A DNA stretch of 40,251 bases, taken from IMG/VR virus record IMGVR_UViG_3300044608_002693, positions 1-40,251 of that record; one strand, given 5' to 3'. Made by a program: the position numbers and the translations under genes. Source of the DNA: a virus. The notes below the pieces were generated by a model. It was not told the origin of the DNA and searched no databases. It saw only the letters and a program-made list of their open reading frames with translations. Positions within the stretch are counted from its first letter, which is position 1. The number at the start of each line of letters is the position of its first letter. This document shows, piece after piece, positions 16,725 to 22,938 of this stretch.

Positions 16725-16737
16725 TTTCGACTATGCC
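16725..16737 (-). promoter_or_regulatory. Degenerate copy of the dispersed 13-bp site (overlaps a start codon)
   Basis: TTTCGACTATGCC matches the reverse complement of the consensus except for two bases, and the ATG of the gene at 16733 lies inside it. Binding here would cover the start of the regulatory region operon. Confidence 0.45.
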
Positions 16738-16933
16738 TTACGCCGATCCCGATCAGCGCAAAGAATACATGAGGGAGAGATACCGCGAACGCTACGAGGG
16801 CGAGCGGGGCTTCCGGGAGAAGGAGAACAAGCGGAAAAGAGCGTACTACGCTACCAACGAGCGGTATGCCTCGAAGACGCGCCGGCGATGCCGGCTGAAT
16901 GCCCGCAAGAAAGCGGCGGCCCAGAAAAAGTAA
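16733..16933 (+). CDS. Small, strongly basic protein of unknown function
   Basis: The 66-residue product is unusually rich in Arg, Lys, Glu and Tyr (MPYADPDQRKEYMRERYRER) and probably one long helix. The opening MPYADPDQRKEYM is of a form often seen in small phage proteins of unknown role. It could bind nucleic acid. It is the first plus-strand gene after attP, has no clear Shine-Dalgarno sequence, and its start overlaps a degenerate copy of the 13-bp site. Confidence 0.7.
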   Translation: MPYADPDQRKEYMRERYRERYEGERGFREKENKRKRAYYATNERYASKTRRRCRLNARKKAAAQKK

Positions 16934-16940
16934 CTCACAC

Positions 16941-16981
16941 ATAGGACCGCCAATGTCCTATCCCCCTCGATAATTTGGGGG
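16941..16981. terminator. Two hairpins between convergent genes
   Basis: A seven-pair hairpin (ATAGGAC/GTCCTAT, 16941-16961) is followed directly by a five-pair G/C stem (CCCCC/GGGGG, 16962-16981). They lie between the ends of the genes at 16733 (plus) and 16992 (minus), where a bidirectional terminator would be expected. There is no T-tract, so factor-independent termination is uncertain. Confidence 0.4.
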
Positions 16982-16991
16982 CGTGAACAAG

Positions 16992-17231
16992 CTATTGATT
17001 CTTCTTGCGTGGGGGCAGTTTGCTTTTGGCTGCTGCCTGGTGCTTCTGGCCTTTTCTCTCCGCCGCGTCAGCCGCGTCATTGAGAGCTTGGGTGAGGACC
17101 CACCGGACATACGCCGATAGGGAACTGAAACCCTGGGCTTTGGCTTGGGCCTTGGCGCGTTTGGTCAGCGCCGGTTCCATCGAAATGCCGGCGTGGACGC
17201 TCTTTAGGTGCGTGGGTTTTTTGGGATTCAT
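16992..17231 (-). CDS. Ribbon-helix-helix DNA-binding protein (candidate repressor)
   Basis: The ATG at 17231 is preferred (79 residues, MNPKKPTHLKS) because GAAGG lies nine bases before it; a longer start at 17258 is possible. Residues about 16-47 (GISMEPALTKRAKAQAKAQG, then SSLSAYVRWVLTQAL) follow the CopG/Arc ribbon-helix-helix pattern: a short strand, helix A, turn and helix B. The C-terminal tail is Lys/Gln-rich. Such proteins bind operator DNA as dimers. It is transcribed away from a second ribbon-helix-helix gene across a region of inverted repeats, an arrangement like that of the Arc/Mnt immunity control of phage P22. A role in lysogeny control is an inference. Confidence 0.75.
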   Translation of the reverse strand: MNPKKPTHLKSVHAGISMEPALTKRAKAQAKAQGFSSLSAYVRWVLTQALNDAADAAERKGQKHQAAAKSKLPPRKKNQ

Positions 17232-17344
17232 AGCGGCTTTACCTTCGCACAATACCAAAAGTTAACAAGTTTTGGGCATGGGGTTTTCTGCCCATCTTTT
17301 CGCTTGAACCTTGTTAAAGGTTTGGCAAGAGTTGGCGCATCGAT
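17232..17344. promoter_or_regulatory. Divergent control region with inverted repeats
   Basis: Between two divergent ribbon-helix-helix genes are several inverted repeats. They are CCAAAA/TTTTGG with nine bases between (17255-17275), GGGCA/TGCCC (17274-17293) and the perfect AACCTTGTTAAAGGTT (17307-17322). In addition TTAACAAG (17262-17269) is the reverse complement of CTTGTTAA (17310-17317). The segment is AT-richer than its surroundings. These look like operators over back-to-back promoters. No -10/-35 pair with good spacing could be assigned confidently. Confidence 0.6.
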
Positions 17345-17506
17345 ATGGCGAACAGGCGCAAACCCGCATCCCAAAAGGTCCGAGCCACGGGCATCTCATT
17401 GCCACCGGACCTGCTCAAGAAAGCCCAGCGTTTCGCGTTCCAGCAGGACATGAGTTTGTCCGCGCTCATCCGCGAGTTGCTCATCACCCAGCTGGCCGCG
17501 AAATGA
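17345..17506 (+). CDS. Short ribbon-helix-helix DNA-binding protein
   Basis: This 53-residue frame (MANRRKPASQKVRATGISLP...) has the typical CopG/Arc shape: a basic N-terminus, a short strand (RATGISLP), helix A (PDLLKKAQRFAFQQ), a turn with MSLSA, and helix B (LIRELLITQL). The whole protein is one domain, like P22 Arc (also 53 residues). The stop overlaps the next start (ATGA at 17503), supporting translation. It opens the rightward operon leading to the recombination genes, directly beside the control region, so it may act as the counterpart (Cro-like or antirepressor role) of the minus-strand ribbon-helix-helix protein. Which one is the lysogeny repressor cannot be told. Confidence 0.78.
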   Translation: MANRRKPASQKVRATGISLPPDLLKKAQRFAFQQDMSLSALIRELLITQLAAK

Positions 17507-17745
17507 GCACCGACCAGCTGCTTGAAGAGGCGCGTGGCACCTTGCCGCGCAACGTCAAGGGCAAGGGCCAACGGCGCGTCATCGAATCCTGGATGCCCGC
17601 GGTCAACGAACTCCGGGCGAAACATTTCAGCTACCTCGAGATCTACGAGTGGCTCAAGTCCCGCGGCATCGATGTGCATGACCGGCCTATGACATTTATC
17701 AGCGCGGTATCTCGCAGACGCCGCCGCTGGCTCAACAAACAATAG
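17503..17745 (+). CDS. Small helical, probably DNA-binding protein
   Basis: The ATG at 17503 overlaps the previous stop, giving 80 residues. A longer reading from 17311 would overlap the ribbon-helix-helix gene entirely and is rejected. The segment HFSYLEIYEWLKSRGIDV (about residues 41-58) resembles a helix-turn-helix of the type found in small plasmid and phage proteins ('S-Y-x-E-I-x-x-W-L'). The C-terminus is strongly basic (SRRRRRWLNKQ). Coupling to the DNA-binding gene suggests a joint regulatory role, not proven. Confidence 0.7.
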   Translation: MSTDQLLEEARGTLPRNVKGKGQRRVIESWMPAVNELRAKHFSYLEIYEWLKSRGIDVHDRPMTFISAVSRRRRRWLNKQ

Positions 17746-17753
17746 GAACCCAT

Positions 17754-17915
17754 ATGGACTACTACATCATCAGCATGCTGACCTTCATGGCGCTTTGCGC
17801 CGTGATGGGTGCTTACGCGGTGGGATTTTGCCGCGGTTACGACGAGTGCGAAGAACAGCACCGTTGGCACCGCTGGCTCCTTCGCCGTGAAGAGAATCGC
17901 AAGACCAAGATTTAG
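17754..17915 (+). CDS. Small single-pass membrane protein
   Basis: This 53-residue frame starts at ATG 17754, eight bases after the preceding stop, with GGAAC upstream as a weak ribosome-binding site. Residues 4-26 (YIISMLTFMALCAVMGAYAV) are hydrophobic and likely span the membrane once. The remainder is charged (CRGYDECEEQHRWHRW, then LLRREENRKTKI) and cytoplasmic by the positive-inside rule. Function is unknown. Small early membrane proteins of temperate phages often modify the host or exclude other phages, but nothing here shows that. Confidence 0.65.
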   Translation: MDYYIISMLTFMALCAVMGAYAVGFCRGYDECEEQHRWHRWLLRREENRKTKI

Positions 17916-17936
17916 GGACGCGCAACCAAAACGAAA

Positions 17937-17966
17937 CCGGCCACCGGAGCGTCCCCCGGTGACCGG
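17937..17966. terminator. Strong GC-rich hairpin, possible terminator or attenuator
   Basis: CCGGCCACCGG and CCGGTGACCGG pair over 11 positions with one C-A mismatch around an eight-base loop. It sits in the 79-base gap between the membrane protein gene and the next gene. It lacks a T-tract, so it may be a processing site, an attenuator or a Rho-type pause rather than a classical terminator. Confidence 0.5.
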
Positions 17967-17994
17967 CCAATGCAATAACAGAACCAAGTGAAAA

Positions 17995-18321
17995 ATGAAC
18001 ACAGAACAAACGCAGCTGCAACTCTTTTCCCACCATCTGGCGGGATTGGCGTTGAAGTATCCGAGCCTCTACTTCGAGGACCGGCAGAACCCGAAACATC
18101 TGGCCCGCTACAACGAGGCGGACCGGCCCGCAAAGAAGTGCAAACTGGAATTCGCCCGCTTCCAGGCGTGGCGTCCGGTGGTGCAGACGGTCAACTTGCC
18201 CCCGCTCCCGAGGGTGAGGGCCGCGGTCTACGAGACGGTGACCTTTCGCCGGCTGGTGGCGTGGGCGAGCAGCCCCACGCGGTTGGCAGAAATCCTCATC
18301 GAGAAAGGGGTGCGCGGATGA
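17995..18321 (+). CDS. Hypothetical protein upstream of recT
   Basis: This 108-residue protein (MNTEQTQLQLFSHHLAGLAL) has no membrane segment. It contains a motif-like stretch YPSLYFEDRQNP and a basic middle. The preceding AAGTGAAAA gives a poor ribosome-binding site. Its stop overlaps the recT-like start (ATGA), so it opens the recombination operon. I do not recognise the family. A longer overlapping frame from 17988 encodes the same DNA in another reading and is less likely to be real before 18318. Confidence 0.7.
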   Translation: MNTEQTQLQLFSHHLAGLALKYPSLYFEDRQNPKHLARYNEADRPAKKCKLEFARFQAWRPVVQTVNLPPLPRVRAAVYETVTFRRLVAWASSPTRLAEILIEKGVRG

Positions 18322-19019
18322 GCGACCTCGCCGTGAAAGAAGACAACAAGCGCGTGGAAGTCGCGTTCAGTGCGAGCGGGGTGCAGCTTCGCAGCATGGA
18401 TGAGATGGGGCGGTTTTGCCGCGCTATCGTTAACTCCGGTCTGGCTCCGTCCAGCTTCCAGACACCGGAGCAGGTGATGGTGGCGATTCAATGCGGCCTC
18501 GAGATCGGGCTTCCGCCGATGCAGGCTTTGCAAACCATCGCGGTCATTAAGGGCCGGCCCTCGCTGTTTGGCGATGGGGCTTTGGCTTTGGCGATGGCGC
18601 ACCACCTCTGGGGTGGCATTGAAGAAACGCACGTGGCGGAAACCAACACCGCGGTCTGCAAGGTGTGGCGCTTCATCCGCCGGGAAGACAAGACGCCCAA
18701 GCTGACGCTACGGACGTTTTCCGAGGAAGACGCCAGACGTGCCAAGCTGTGGGGAAAAGATGGTCCTTGGACCGCGTACCCCAAGCGGATGTTGCAAATG
18801 CGTGCTCGTAGCTTCGCGCTCCGCGATGCCTTCCCGGACGCATTGCGTGGCGTGGGCATCAGCGAAGAGGTCAGCGACTACCAGCCGATGAAGCCCGCCC
18901 GCGGACGCGAGGTGGCCAGCAACCTGGTGCTCCCCGATGCCGAGCCGGAATCCATCGTGGATCTGGTCAGCGACATTGCGGTGCTCTCCAACCAAATCAA
19001 GCAGGAGGAGCTACTCTAA
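18318..19019 (+). CDS. recT: RecT-family single-strand annealing protein
   Basis: The ATG at 18318 follows GAGAAAGGGG and overlaps the previous stop, giving 233 residues. The pattern of the RecT/Redbeta family is clear: TPEQVMVAIQCGLEIGLPP, IKGRPSLFGDGALALAMAH, and the later WTAYPKRMLQMRARSFAL with RDAFPDALRGV. The conserved core spans about residues 25-190, and the C-terminus is acidic. It anneals complementary single strands and works with the exonuclease encoded immediately after it (TAATG overlap). Together these could support recombination-dependent replication, circularisation or repair in a phage lacking its own polymerase. Confidence 0.93.
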   Translation: MSDLAVKEDNKRVEVAFSASGVQLRSMDEMGRFCRAIVNSGLAPSSFQTPEQVMVAIQCGLEIGLPPMQALQTIAVIKGRPSLFGDGALALAMAHHLWGGIEETHVAETNTAVCKVWRFIRREDKTPKLTLRTFSEEDARRAKLWGKDGPWTAYPKRMLQMRARSFALRDAFPDALRGVGISEEVSDYQPMKPARGREVASNLVLPDAEPESIVDLVSDIAVLSNQIKQEELL

Positions 19020-19828
19020 TGGAAACCGGAGTCCTCACCATGGCCGAGGCGTCTTACCGCCGAGCCGAAGGAATCAGCAAAAGCGATCTGGATTGGATTG
19101 CCGCACCGCGCACGCCGGCGCATTACAAGGCCCGTCGAGATGGGTTAGTCGAAAACGTGCAGACGCCCGCCATGCGTCTCGGCAGCTTGGTCCATCGGGC
19201 CGTGCTCGAGCCGGACACCATGGCCGGCGCGTACGTGGTCAAACCCGAGGGCATGCTCTTCACAACGAAAGAGGGCAAGGCGTGGAAAGCCGAGCAGACA
19301 TTACCGGTGATAACGTCACAGGAAGCTGACACGATCCACGGGATGGTGCGCTCTGTCTGGGCGCATCCGATGGCCAAGCGCATCCTCACCAACGCGAAAA
19401 CCGAGCAGTGTCTCTTCGCGGAGGATGAGCACGGGACGATCCGCAAGGCGCGTCTCGACGCGCTGGTGGGCGGAAGTGTCATACCCGACTTGAAGACCTC
19501 GGCGTCCGCGGACCCGCAGGAATTCGAGCGGAGCCTTGGCAAATTCCGCTACCACGTGCAGGCGGCCTATTATATCGATCTGTGCCGGCTGGTTGGTATC
19601 GATAAAAGTGACTTCGTCTTCATCGTGGTCGAGAAAGAGGCCCCGTATGCGACCGCGGTTTATTCGCTCTCGCAGGAAGCTATCGAACTGGGACGCGCCG
19701 AGTATCAGCGCGACTTGGTCCGGGTCCGCGATTGCACCGAGAAGAACAGCTGGCCCGGATTCACCGAGGAGATCACGGTCATCGGGCTGCCGGCGTGGAT
19801 GCAGAAACAAGCGGAGGGTTTGCTATGA
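19019..19828 (+). CDS. RecE-like 5'-3' exonuclease, PD-(D/E)XK fold
   Basis: This 269-residue protein has the motifs of the exonuclease VIII / PDDEXK family. They are GSLVHRAVLEP (residues 59-69) with a conserved His, an acidic strand KARLDAL, then VIPDLKTSASADP giving the D-x-K pair, and YHVQAAYYIDL as the helix with Gln and Tyr. It makes 3' overhangs at double-strand ends for the RecT partner. The start is TAATG-coupled to recT. Codons 42-46 (GLVEN) coincide with a dispersed 13-bp site. The C-terminus ends with a short acidic/hydrophobic region and then overlaps the next gene by ATGA. Confidence 0.92.
   Translation: METGVLTMAEASYRRAEGISKSDLDWIAAPRTPAHYKARRDGLVENVQTPAMRLGSLVHRAVLEPDTMAGAYVVKPEGMLFTTKEGKAWKAEQTLPVITSQEADTIHGMVRSVWAHPMAKRILTNAKTEQCLFAEDEHGTIRKARLDALVGGSVIPDLKTSASADPQEFERSLGKFRYHVQAAYYIDLCRLVGIDKSDFVFIVVEKEAPYATAVYSLSQEAIELGRAEYQRDLVRVRDCTEKNSWPGFTEEITVIGLPAWMQKQAEGLL
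19142..19154 (+). promoter_or_regulatory. Dispersed 13-bp site, copy in recE-like gene
   Basis: Exact match with G at the R position, 120 bases into the exonuclease gene, read in frame as Gly-Leu-Val-Glu-Asn. It could block elongation into the rest of the recombination operon. Confidence 0.65.
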
Positions 19829-20028
19829 GCGAACCCAATCCGCTCGTTCGGGCACTTGTCCTGCACGGCCAAGCCACGCTTGATTTGGTGTGGGCGCTGG
19901 AATGGATCAACACGCTGACCGACCGCATGACAGGCGACCACATGGTGGCCGAGTTTATGGCCGAGTTGGAACACCGCCGCACGCAAAGCGACACGCTTAA
20001 CGCCGCGGCCAAGGAGGCCCAGATATGA
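19825..20028 (+). CDS. Small hypothetical helical protein
   Basis: The ATG at 19825 overlaps the exonuclease stop (ATGA) and yields 67 residues, mostly helical (LVRALVLHGQATLDLVWALE). It has no membrane segment or catalytic motif. It lies between the recombination nuclease and a gene with helix-turn-helix character, and is coupled on both sides. Function unknown. Confidence 0.65.
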   Translation: MSEPNPLVRALVLHGQATLDLVWALEWINTLTDRMTGDHMVAEFMAELEHRRTQSDTLNAAAKEAQI

Positions 20029-20318
20029 CCGGCACCGAACTACGCGACCAGGGCATGGCTCTGGTCAACGAAGCCACGCCGGACCAGTGGAAGCAGGAGG
20101 CCGACAGCCTCATTGTGTCCATGGCCCGGAGCGGAACGGAATTCACCGCGGAAGATGTTCGCGCTTGGGTGGGTAATCCGCCCAAGGCCAATGCCATGGG
20201 GGCGCGGTTCATGGCCGCGCTCCGCAGTGGCATCATCGAGCGGGCCGGATGGAAACATGCCAGCCGCAAAGAGGCTCATGCCCGTGCGCTGGCGGTTTAC
20301 AAAGGGGTGGCCGCGTGA
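20025..20318 (+). CDS. Hypothetical protein, probable winged-helix-like fold
   Basis: This 97-residue protein overlaps the previous gene by ATGA. The sequence DQWKQEADSLIVSMARSG, then FTAEDVRAWVG, and later GARFMAALRSGIIERAGW follows a helix-helix-recognition-wing pattern seen in small phage proteins beside replication and recombination genes. Its end overlaps the RusA-like gene (GTGA). It may bind DNA or act in replication. Confidence 0.7.
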   Translation: MTGTELRDQGMALVNEATPDQWKQEADSLIVSMARSGTEFTAEDVRAWVGNPPKANAMGARFMAALRSGIIERAGWKHASRKEAHARALAVYKGVAA

Positions 20319-20713
20319 TCAAGGCCGTCATCCAGGGCCAGCCGGACACCGCGACCGCCCAGCAAAAAGGGGTCATGGTCCGCGGCGGGAAGGTCATGTT
20401 CTACACCAAGAAAAAGGTGCAGGACGCCAAGGACCGTCTCGTCGCGGAACTCCGCCGGCATGCGCCACGCAAACCCGTCGATTGGCCGGTGCTGGTGACG
20501 ATCCGCTTTTGGTTCGCACCGGTGAAGGCAAGGCCGCTCGAGAAAACCCATGGCGTCCGACCGGACGTGGACAATCTGGCCAAGGGCGTCTTGGACTGCT
20601 TGGTCCCCGCCGGCTGGCTCAAGGATGACGCGCTGATCGATCAACTCATCATTACCAAAGCCCGGAGCGGGGATGCCCGCCTCGAGGTCGAACTGAAAGA
20701 CTTACTCAAATGA
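20315..20713 (+). CDS. rusA: RusA-type Holliday junction resolvase
   Basis: The GTG at 20315 overlaps the previous stop, giving 132 residues; a longer start at 20249 is unlikely. The RusA signature is visible: RPDVDNLAKGVLD (Asp84 and Asp86) and WLKDDALIDQ (Asp104, Asp105), the acidic residues that bind magnesium. RusA proteins cut four-way junctions, tidying recombination intermediates before packaging. It fits the RecE/RecT system upstream. Confidence 0.92.
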   Translation: MIKAVIQGQPDTATAQQKGVMVRGGKVMFYTKKKVQDAKDRLVAELRRHAPRKPVDWPVLVTIRFWFAPVKARPLEKTHGVRPDVDNLAKGVLDCLVPAGWLKDDALIDQLIITKARSGDARLEVELKDLLK

Positions 20714-20889
20714 GCGACAGCCAGCAGAACTGGAAAGGCGAGAAAAACGTCTACCCCACGTTGGCTGCTGCGCTCAAAGCCAAGCATTCCGTGGCCAACC
20801 GTTTTGGCAATCGGTTCCGCAAATTGCGGATCTACAAGACGCGGTCCGGGTGGTGCTTAACCAAACGAACGAAAGGAACTTTTGTATGA
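20710..20889 (+). CDS. Small basic protein, unknown
   Basis: This 59-residue frame starts at ATG 20710 overlapping the rusA stop (ATGA) and ends overlapping the next start (GTATGA). The sequence MSDSQQNWKGEKNVYPTLAA, then FGNRFRKLRIYKTRSGW, is basic and without membrane segments. Coupling on both sides supports expression. Its function is unknown; it could be a DNA-binding helper for replication. Confidence 0.6.
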   Translation: MSDSQQNWKGEKNVYPTLAAALKAKHSVANRFGNRFRKLRIYKTRSGWCLTKRTKGTFV

Positions 20890-21770
20890 AATATCTTAAC
20901 ATCGAAATCACTACACTTCGCTCGCCCGACTATATCGGGGCCGAGCCTGTGACCCGCGCCACGTGGTTGAACCTGCTGGCCTATTGCGCGGACCAGGAGA
21001 ACGGAGGGGTGATCCGCGGGTGCCGCCCGTGGAAAGACCGCCAATGGCAGCAGGTGGCCGGCGTGACCGCAGAAGAAGTGTCCGCGGAAACCATGCTCTG
21101 GCATTGGGCCGGCGATGATCTGGCCATCAGCCATTACCCTTTGGATGCCGAGCAGCAGATGCAGGCCATGCGAGAGGGTGGAAAGCGGGGCGGAAAGCGG
21201 TCCGGTAAAGCCCGCCTTCAAGCAAGAAACGAAGGGGGGGTTGAAGGGAGGGTTCAAGGTAAAATCGAAGCCCCCCTCGAACGAAAAGAAAAGAAAGGGA
21301 ATGAAAGGAAAAGTAATGTAATACAAAGCCCAAGCCTCGAGGAGGTGCAGACCGCCGCGAGCATGATGGGCGTCGAGGCAAGGCTGGCTGAAATATTCTG
21401 GAATGAATGCGAAGCCAGACCAATCAGCCCAGACGGGGAGTGGACCGGCAAGGATGGACAGCCGTTTCGGAACTGGCGCAACGCGCTCAAAGCCTTTGGC
21501 GAGCGATGGAAAGCCAATGAGAACCGCAATGGCACCGCATTTGCGCGGAATGGCACCGCCACGCTTTCGACTAAACCCTTGAGTGTCTGGGAGGCCAAAG
21601 AAAAGAAAGCGGCCCTACAGGGCGAACTGGAGCGAATGAAGATGGACAAGCGGTGGAGGCAGGCCAAAGGCAATTGCCCGTGGGAAACCGAGTGGAATGC
21701 CGAAGGCCGCGAAAAGGCCCGCGAGATCCGCGCCAAGATTGCCAAGATGGAGGAGGTCATCGCGGCATGA
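20886..21770 (+). CDS. Replication-initiation-like protein
   Basis: ATG 20886 follows AAAGGAAC at good spacing and gives 294 residues; the longer upstream frame is rejected. The N-terminal region (residues 1-100, with RATWLNLLAYCADQENGG) matches a domain found at the start of phage replication-initiation or replisome-organiser proteins. A Gly/Lys/Arg-rich hinge follows (residues 95-140). The C-terminal half is helical and charged, with Trp-rich stretches (GQPFRNWRNALKAFGERW). It would recruit host helicase at the phage origin. Family-level inference; the DNA-binding wing is not certain. A reversed 13-bp-like site lies within it at 21565. Confidence 0.78.
   Translation: MKYLNIEITTLRSPDYIGAEPVTRATWLNLLAYCADQENGGVIRGCRPWKDRQWQQVAGVTAEEVSAETMLWHWAGDDLAISHYPLDAEQQMQAMREGGKRGGKRSGKARLQARNEGGVEGRVQGKIEAPLERKEKKGNERKSNVIQSPSLEEVQTAASMMGVEARLAEIFWNECEARPISPDGEWTGKDGQPFRNWRNALKAFGERWKANENRNGTAFARNGTATLSTKPLSVWEAKEKKAALQGELERMKMDKRWRQAKGNCPWETEWNAEGREKAREIRAKIAKMEEVIAA
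21565..21577 (-). promoter_or_regulatory. Dispersed 13-bp site, reversed copy with one mismatch
   Basis: TTTCGACTAAACC matches the reverse complement of the consensus with one change at the R position. It lies inside the replication-initiation-like gene. Confidence 0.5.
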
Positions 21771-21973
21771 GTTGCCCCTACGAAAAATCCACCGTGGCCT
21801 ACGCACGCTTCAGCGCCGAGGCCATGGAACTGATTTTGGATCTTTACAAGGAATACGAGCAGATGGCCGCGAAAAATGCGGTGGTGCCTTCGCCTCACCT
21901 TGAGCCGGTCATCTCGTCCTTTATCGACCTGTGGCGCGTGACCGTGGCCGCTCACCCCATTCGCGTGGAATGA
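21767..21973 (+). CDS. Small hypothetical protein
   Basis: ATG 21767 overlaps the previous stop (ATGA) and gives 68 residues. The start MSCPYEKSTVAYARFSAEAM is followed by a helix with ELILDLYKEYEQMAAK. It has no known motif. A longer frame from 21653 would overlap the replication gene and is less likely. It is coupled to the next frame by ATGA. Confidence 0.6.
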   Translation: MSCPYEKSTVAYARFSAEAMELILDLYKEYEQMAAKNAVVPSPHLEPVISSFIDLWRVTVAAHPIRVE

Positions 21974-22170
21974 ACACCCTTCAATCCTACATCGAGCAAA
22001 ACGGCATGGACCCCGCGGAGGTGATGAATGCACTGCAAACCATGGCTCCCCTGGGCACGTGCAGCGACAACGCGGTCACGCCGGCGGACGTGGGCACCGC
22101 AGGCGCGGCGGTTTTTTGGGTCCATACGCACAGAGAACTCTTTACAAGGATTAGTCGAAAGCGGAAATAG
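21970..22170 (+). CDS. Small hypothetical protein
   Basis: This 66-residue frame starts at ATG 21970 (overlap with the preceding stop). The N-terminal part MNTLQSYIEQNGMDPAEVMN is helical and acidic, the middle has CSDNAVTPADVGTAG, and the end is basic (RISRKRK). The 13-bp site at 22148 lies in the last codons but in a different reading frame from the other intragenic copies. Function unknown. Confidence 0.6.
   Translation: MNTLQSYIEQNGMDPAEVMNALQTMAPLGTCSDNAVTPADVGTAGAAVFWVHTHRELFTRISRKRK
22148..22160 (+). promoter_or_regulatory. Dispersed 13-bp site before SSB-like gene
   Basis: Exact match, at the 3' end of the small gene at 21970 and 21 bases before the ATG at 22182. It could control expression of the SSB-like protein and the terminase genes. 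Confidence 0.75.
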
Positions 22171-22181
22171 GAAACTGATTT

Positions 22182-22463
22182 ATGATCAAATACAAAATAG
22201 ACGTAACGAAGATCGACAAGGACCTGCTCTACAAAGGCGAGAAGGGCACCTACCTTAACGGCGTATTCTTTGAGAATAAAAACGGCACCGGCGAATACGG
22301 GGACGATGGCTTTATCGTCCAGGACGTGACCAAGGAAATGCGCGAGAAGGGCATCAAAGGCCCGATCATTGGCAACTGGCGTCACCTCCAAACCAAATCC
22401 ACGCCGGCCCCCAAACCCGCCCCCGCAACGTCAGCCGCGGAGGACGATGACATCCCCTTCTGA
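22182..22463 (+). CDS. Single-stranded-DNA-binding-like protein with SSB tail
   Basis: The 93-residue protein has a compact N-terminal part (residues 1-65, TKIDKDLLYKGEKGTYLNG, KGPIIGNWR) suggestive of a small beta-barrel, then a Pro/Ala-rich linker and the acidic end EDDDIPF. That last sequence is the C-terminal interaction tip of bacterial SSB proteins, which recruits repair and replication enzymes. Short phage proteins of this layout are known and probably cover single strands during replication and recombination. AGGAAA lies 10-15 bases before the ATG. The end overlaps the TerS-like gene by 17 bases. Confidence 0.72.
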   Translation: MIKYKIDVTKIDKDLLYKGEKGTYLNGVFFENKNGTGEYGDDGFIVQDVTKEMREKGIKGPIIGNWRHLQTKSTPAPKPAPATSAAEDDDIPF

Positions 22464-22938
22464 TCCTGTGGACATCGCGGACATCACGCACATGCTCAAC
22501 GACGAGCCGGTCGAAAAGCCGGCTCCGCGTCCGCGTGGTGACAAGACCAGCGAGGCCGAACTCGAACAGCGTATTCGGTTGGTGGTCAAGTGGATCACGC
22601 TTGGCCTGCCGTACTCTGAAGTTGTGGGAAGTTGTGAGAGTAATTTTGGCGTGAGCGCGGCAACCGCGGCTCGCTACGTTTCGGACGCTAATCAGCGCAT
22701 CAAAGACGCCAACGTGAAAGACCGTGACTTGGAGATTGCCAAGGCCAAAACCCGCTACGAAGCCCTCATGCAGCTGTCCACCCTGGAGAAACAATTCACC
22801 GCGGCCATTACTGCCAACACCCAGCTGGTGAAACTCCTTGGCTTGGCTGAACCCGACAAAGTCGAACACGGCGTCAGCGACACCTTGGCCCAAGCGATGG
22901 CCGAAATACGTGCAGGAAACCAAGCAAAACTTGGCTGA
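22447..22938 (+). CDS. Small terminase subunit-like protein (TerS)
   Basis: The ATG at 22447 gives 163 residues; the longer frame from 22369 overlaps the SSB-like gene more. A helix-turn-helix-like segment (GLPYSEVVGSCESNFGVSAA, then ATAARYVSDAN) follows an N-terminal acidic region. Next come a helical coiled-coil-like oligomerisation region (IAKAKTRYEALMQLSTLEKQ) and a C-terminal tail. Position directly before the large terminase and the DNA-binding plus oligomerisation architecture support TerS, which recognises the packaging site. The stop overlaps the TerL start region. Confidence 0.78.
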   Translation: MTSPSDPVDIADITHMLNDEPVEKPAPRPRGDKTSEAELEQRIRLVVKWITLGLPYSEVVGSCESNFGVSAATAARYVSDANQRIKDANVKDRDLEIAKAKTRYEALMQLSTLEKQFTAAITANTQLVKLLGLAEPDKVEHGVSDTLAQAMAEIRAGNQAKLG

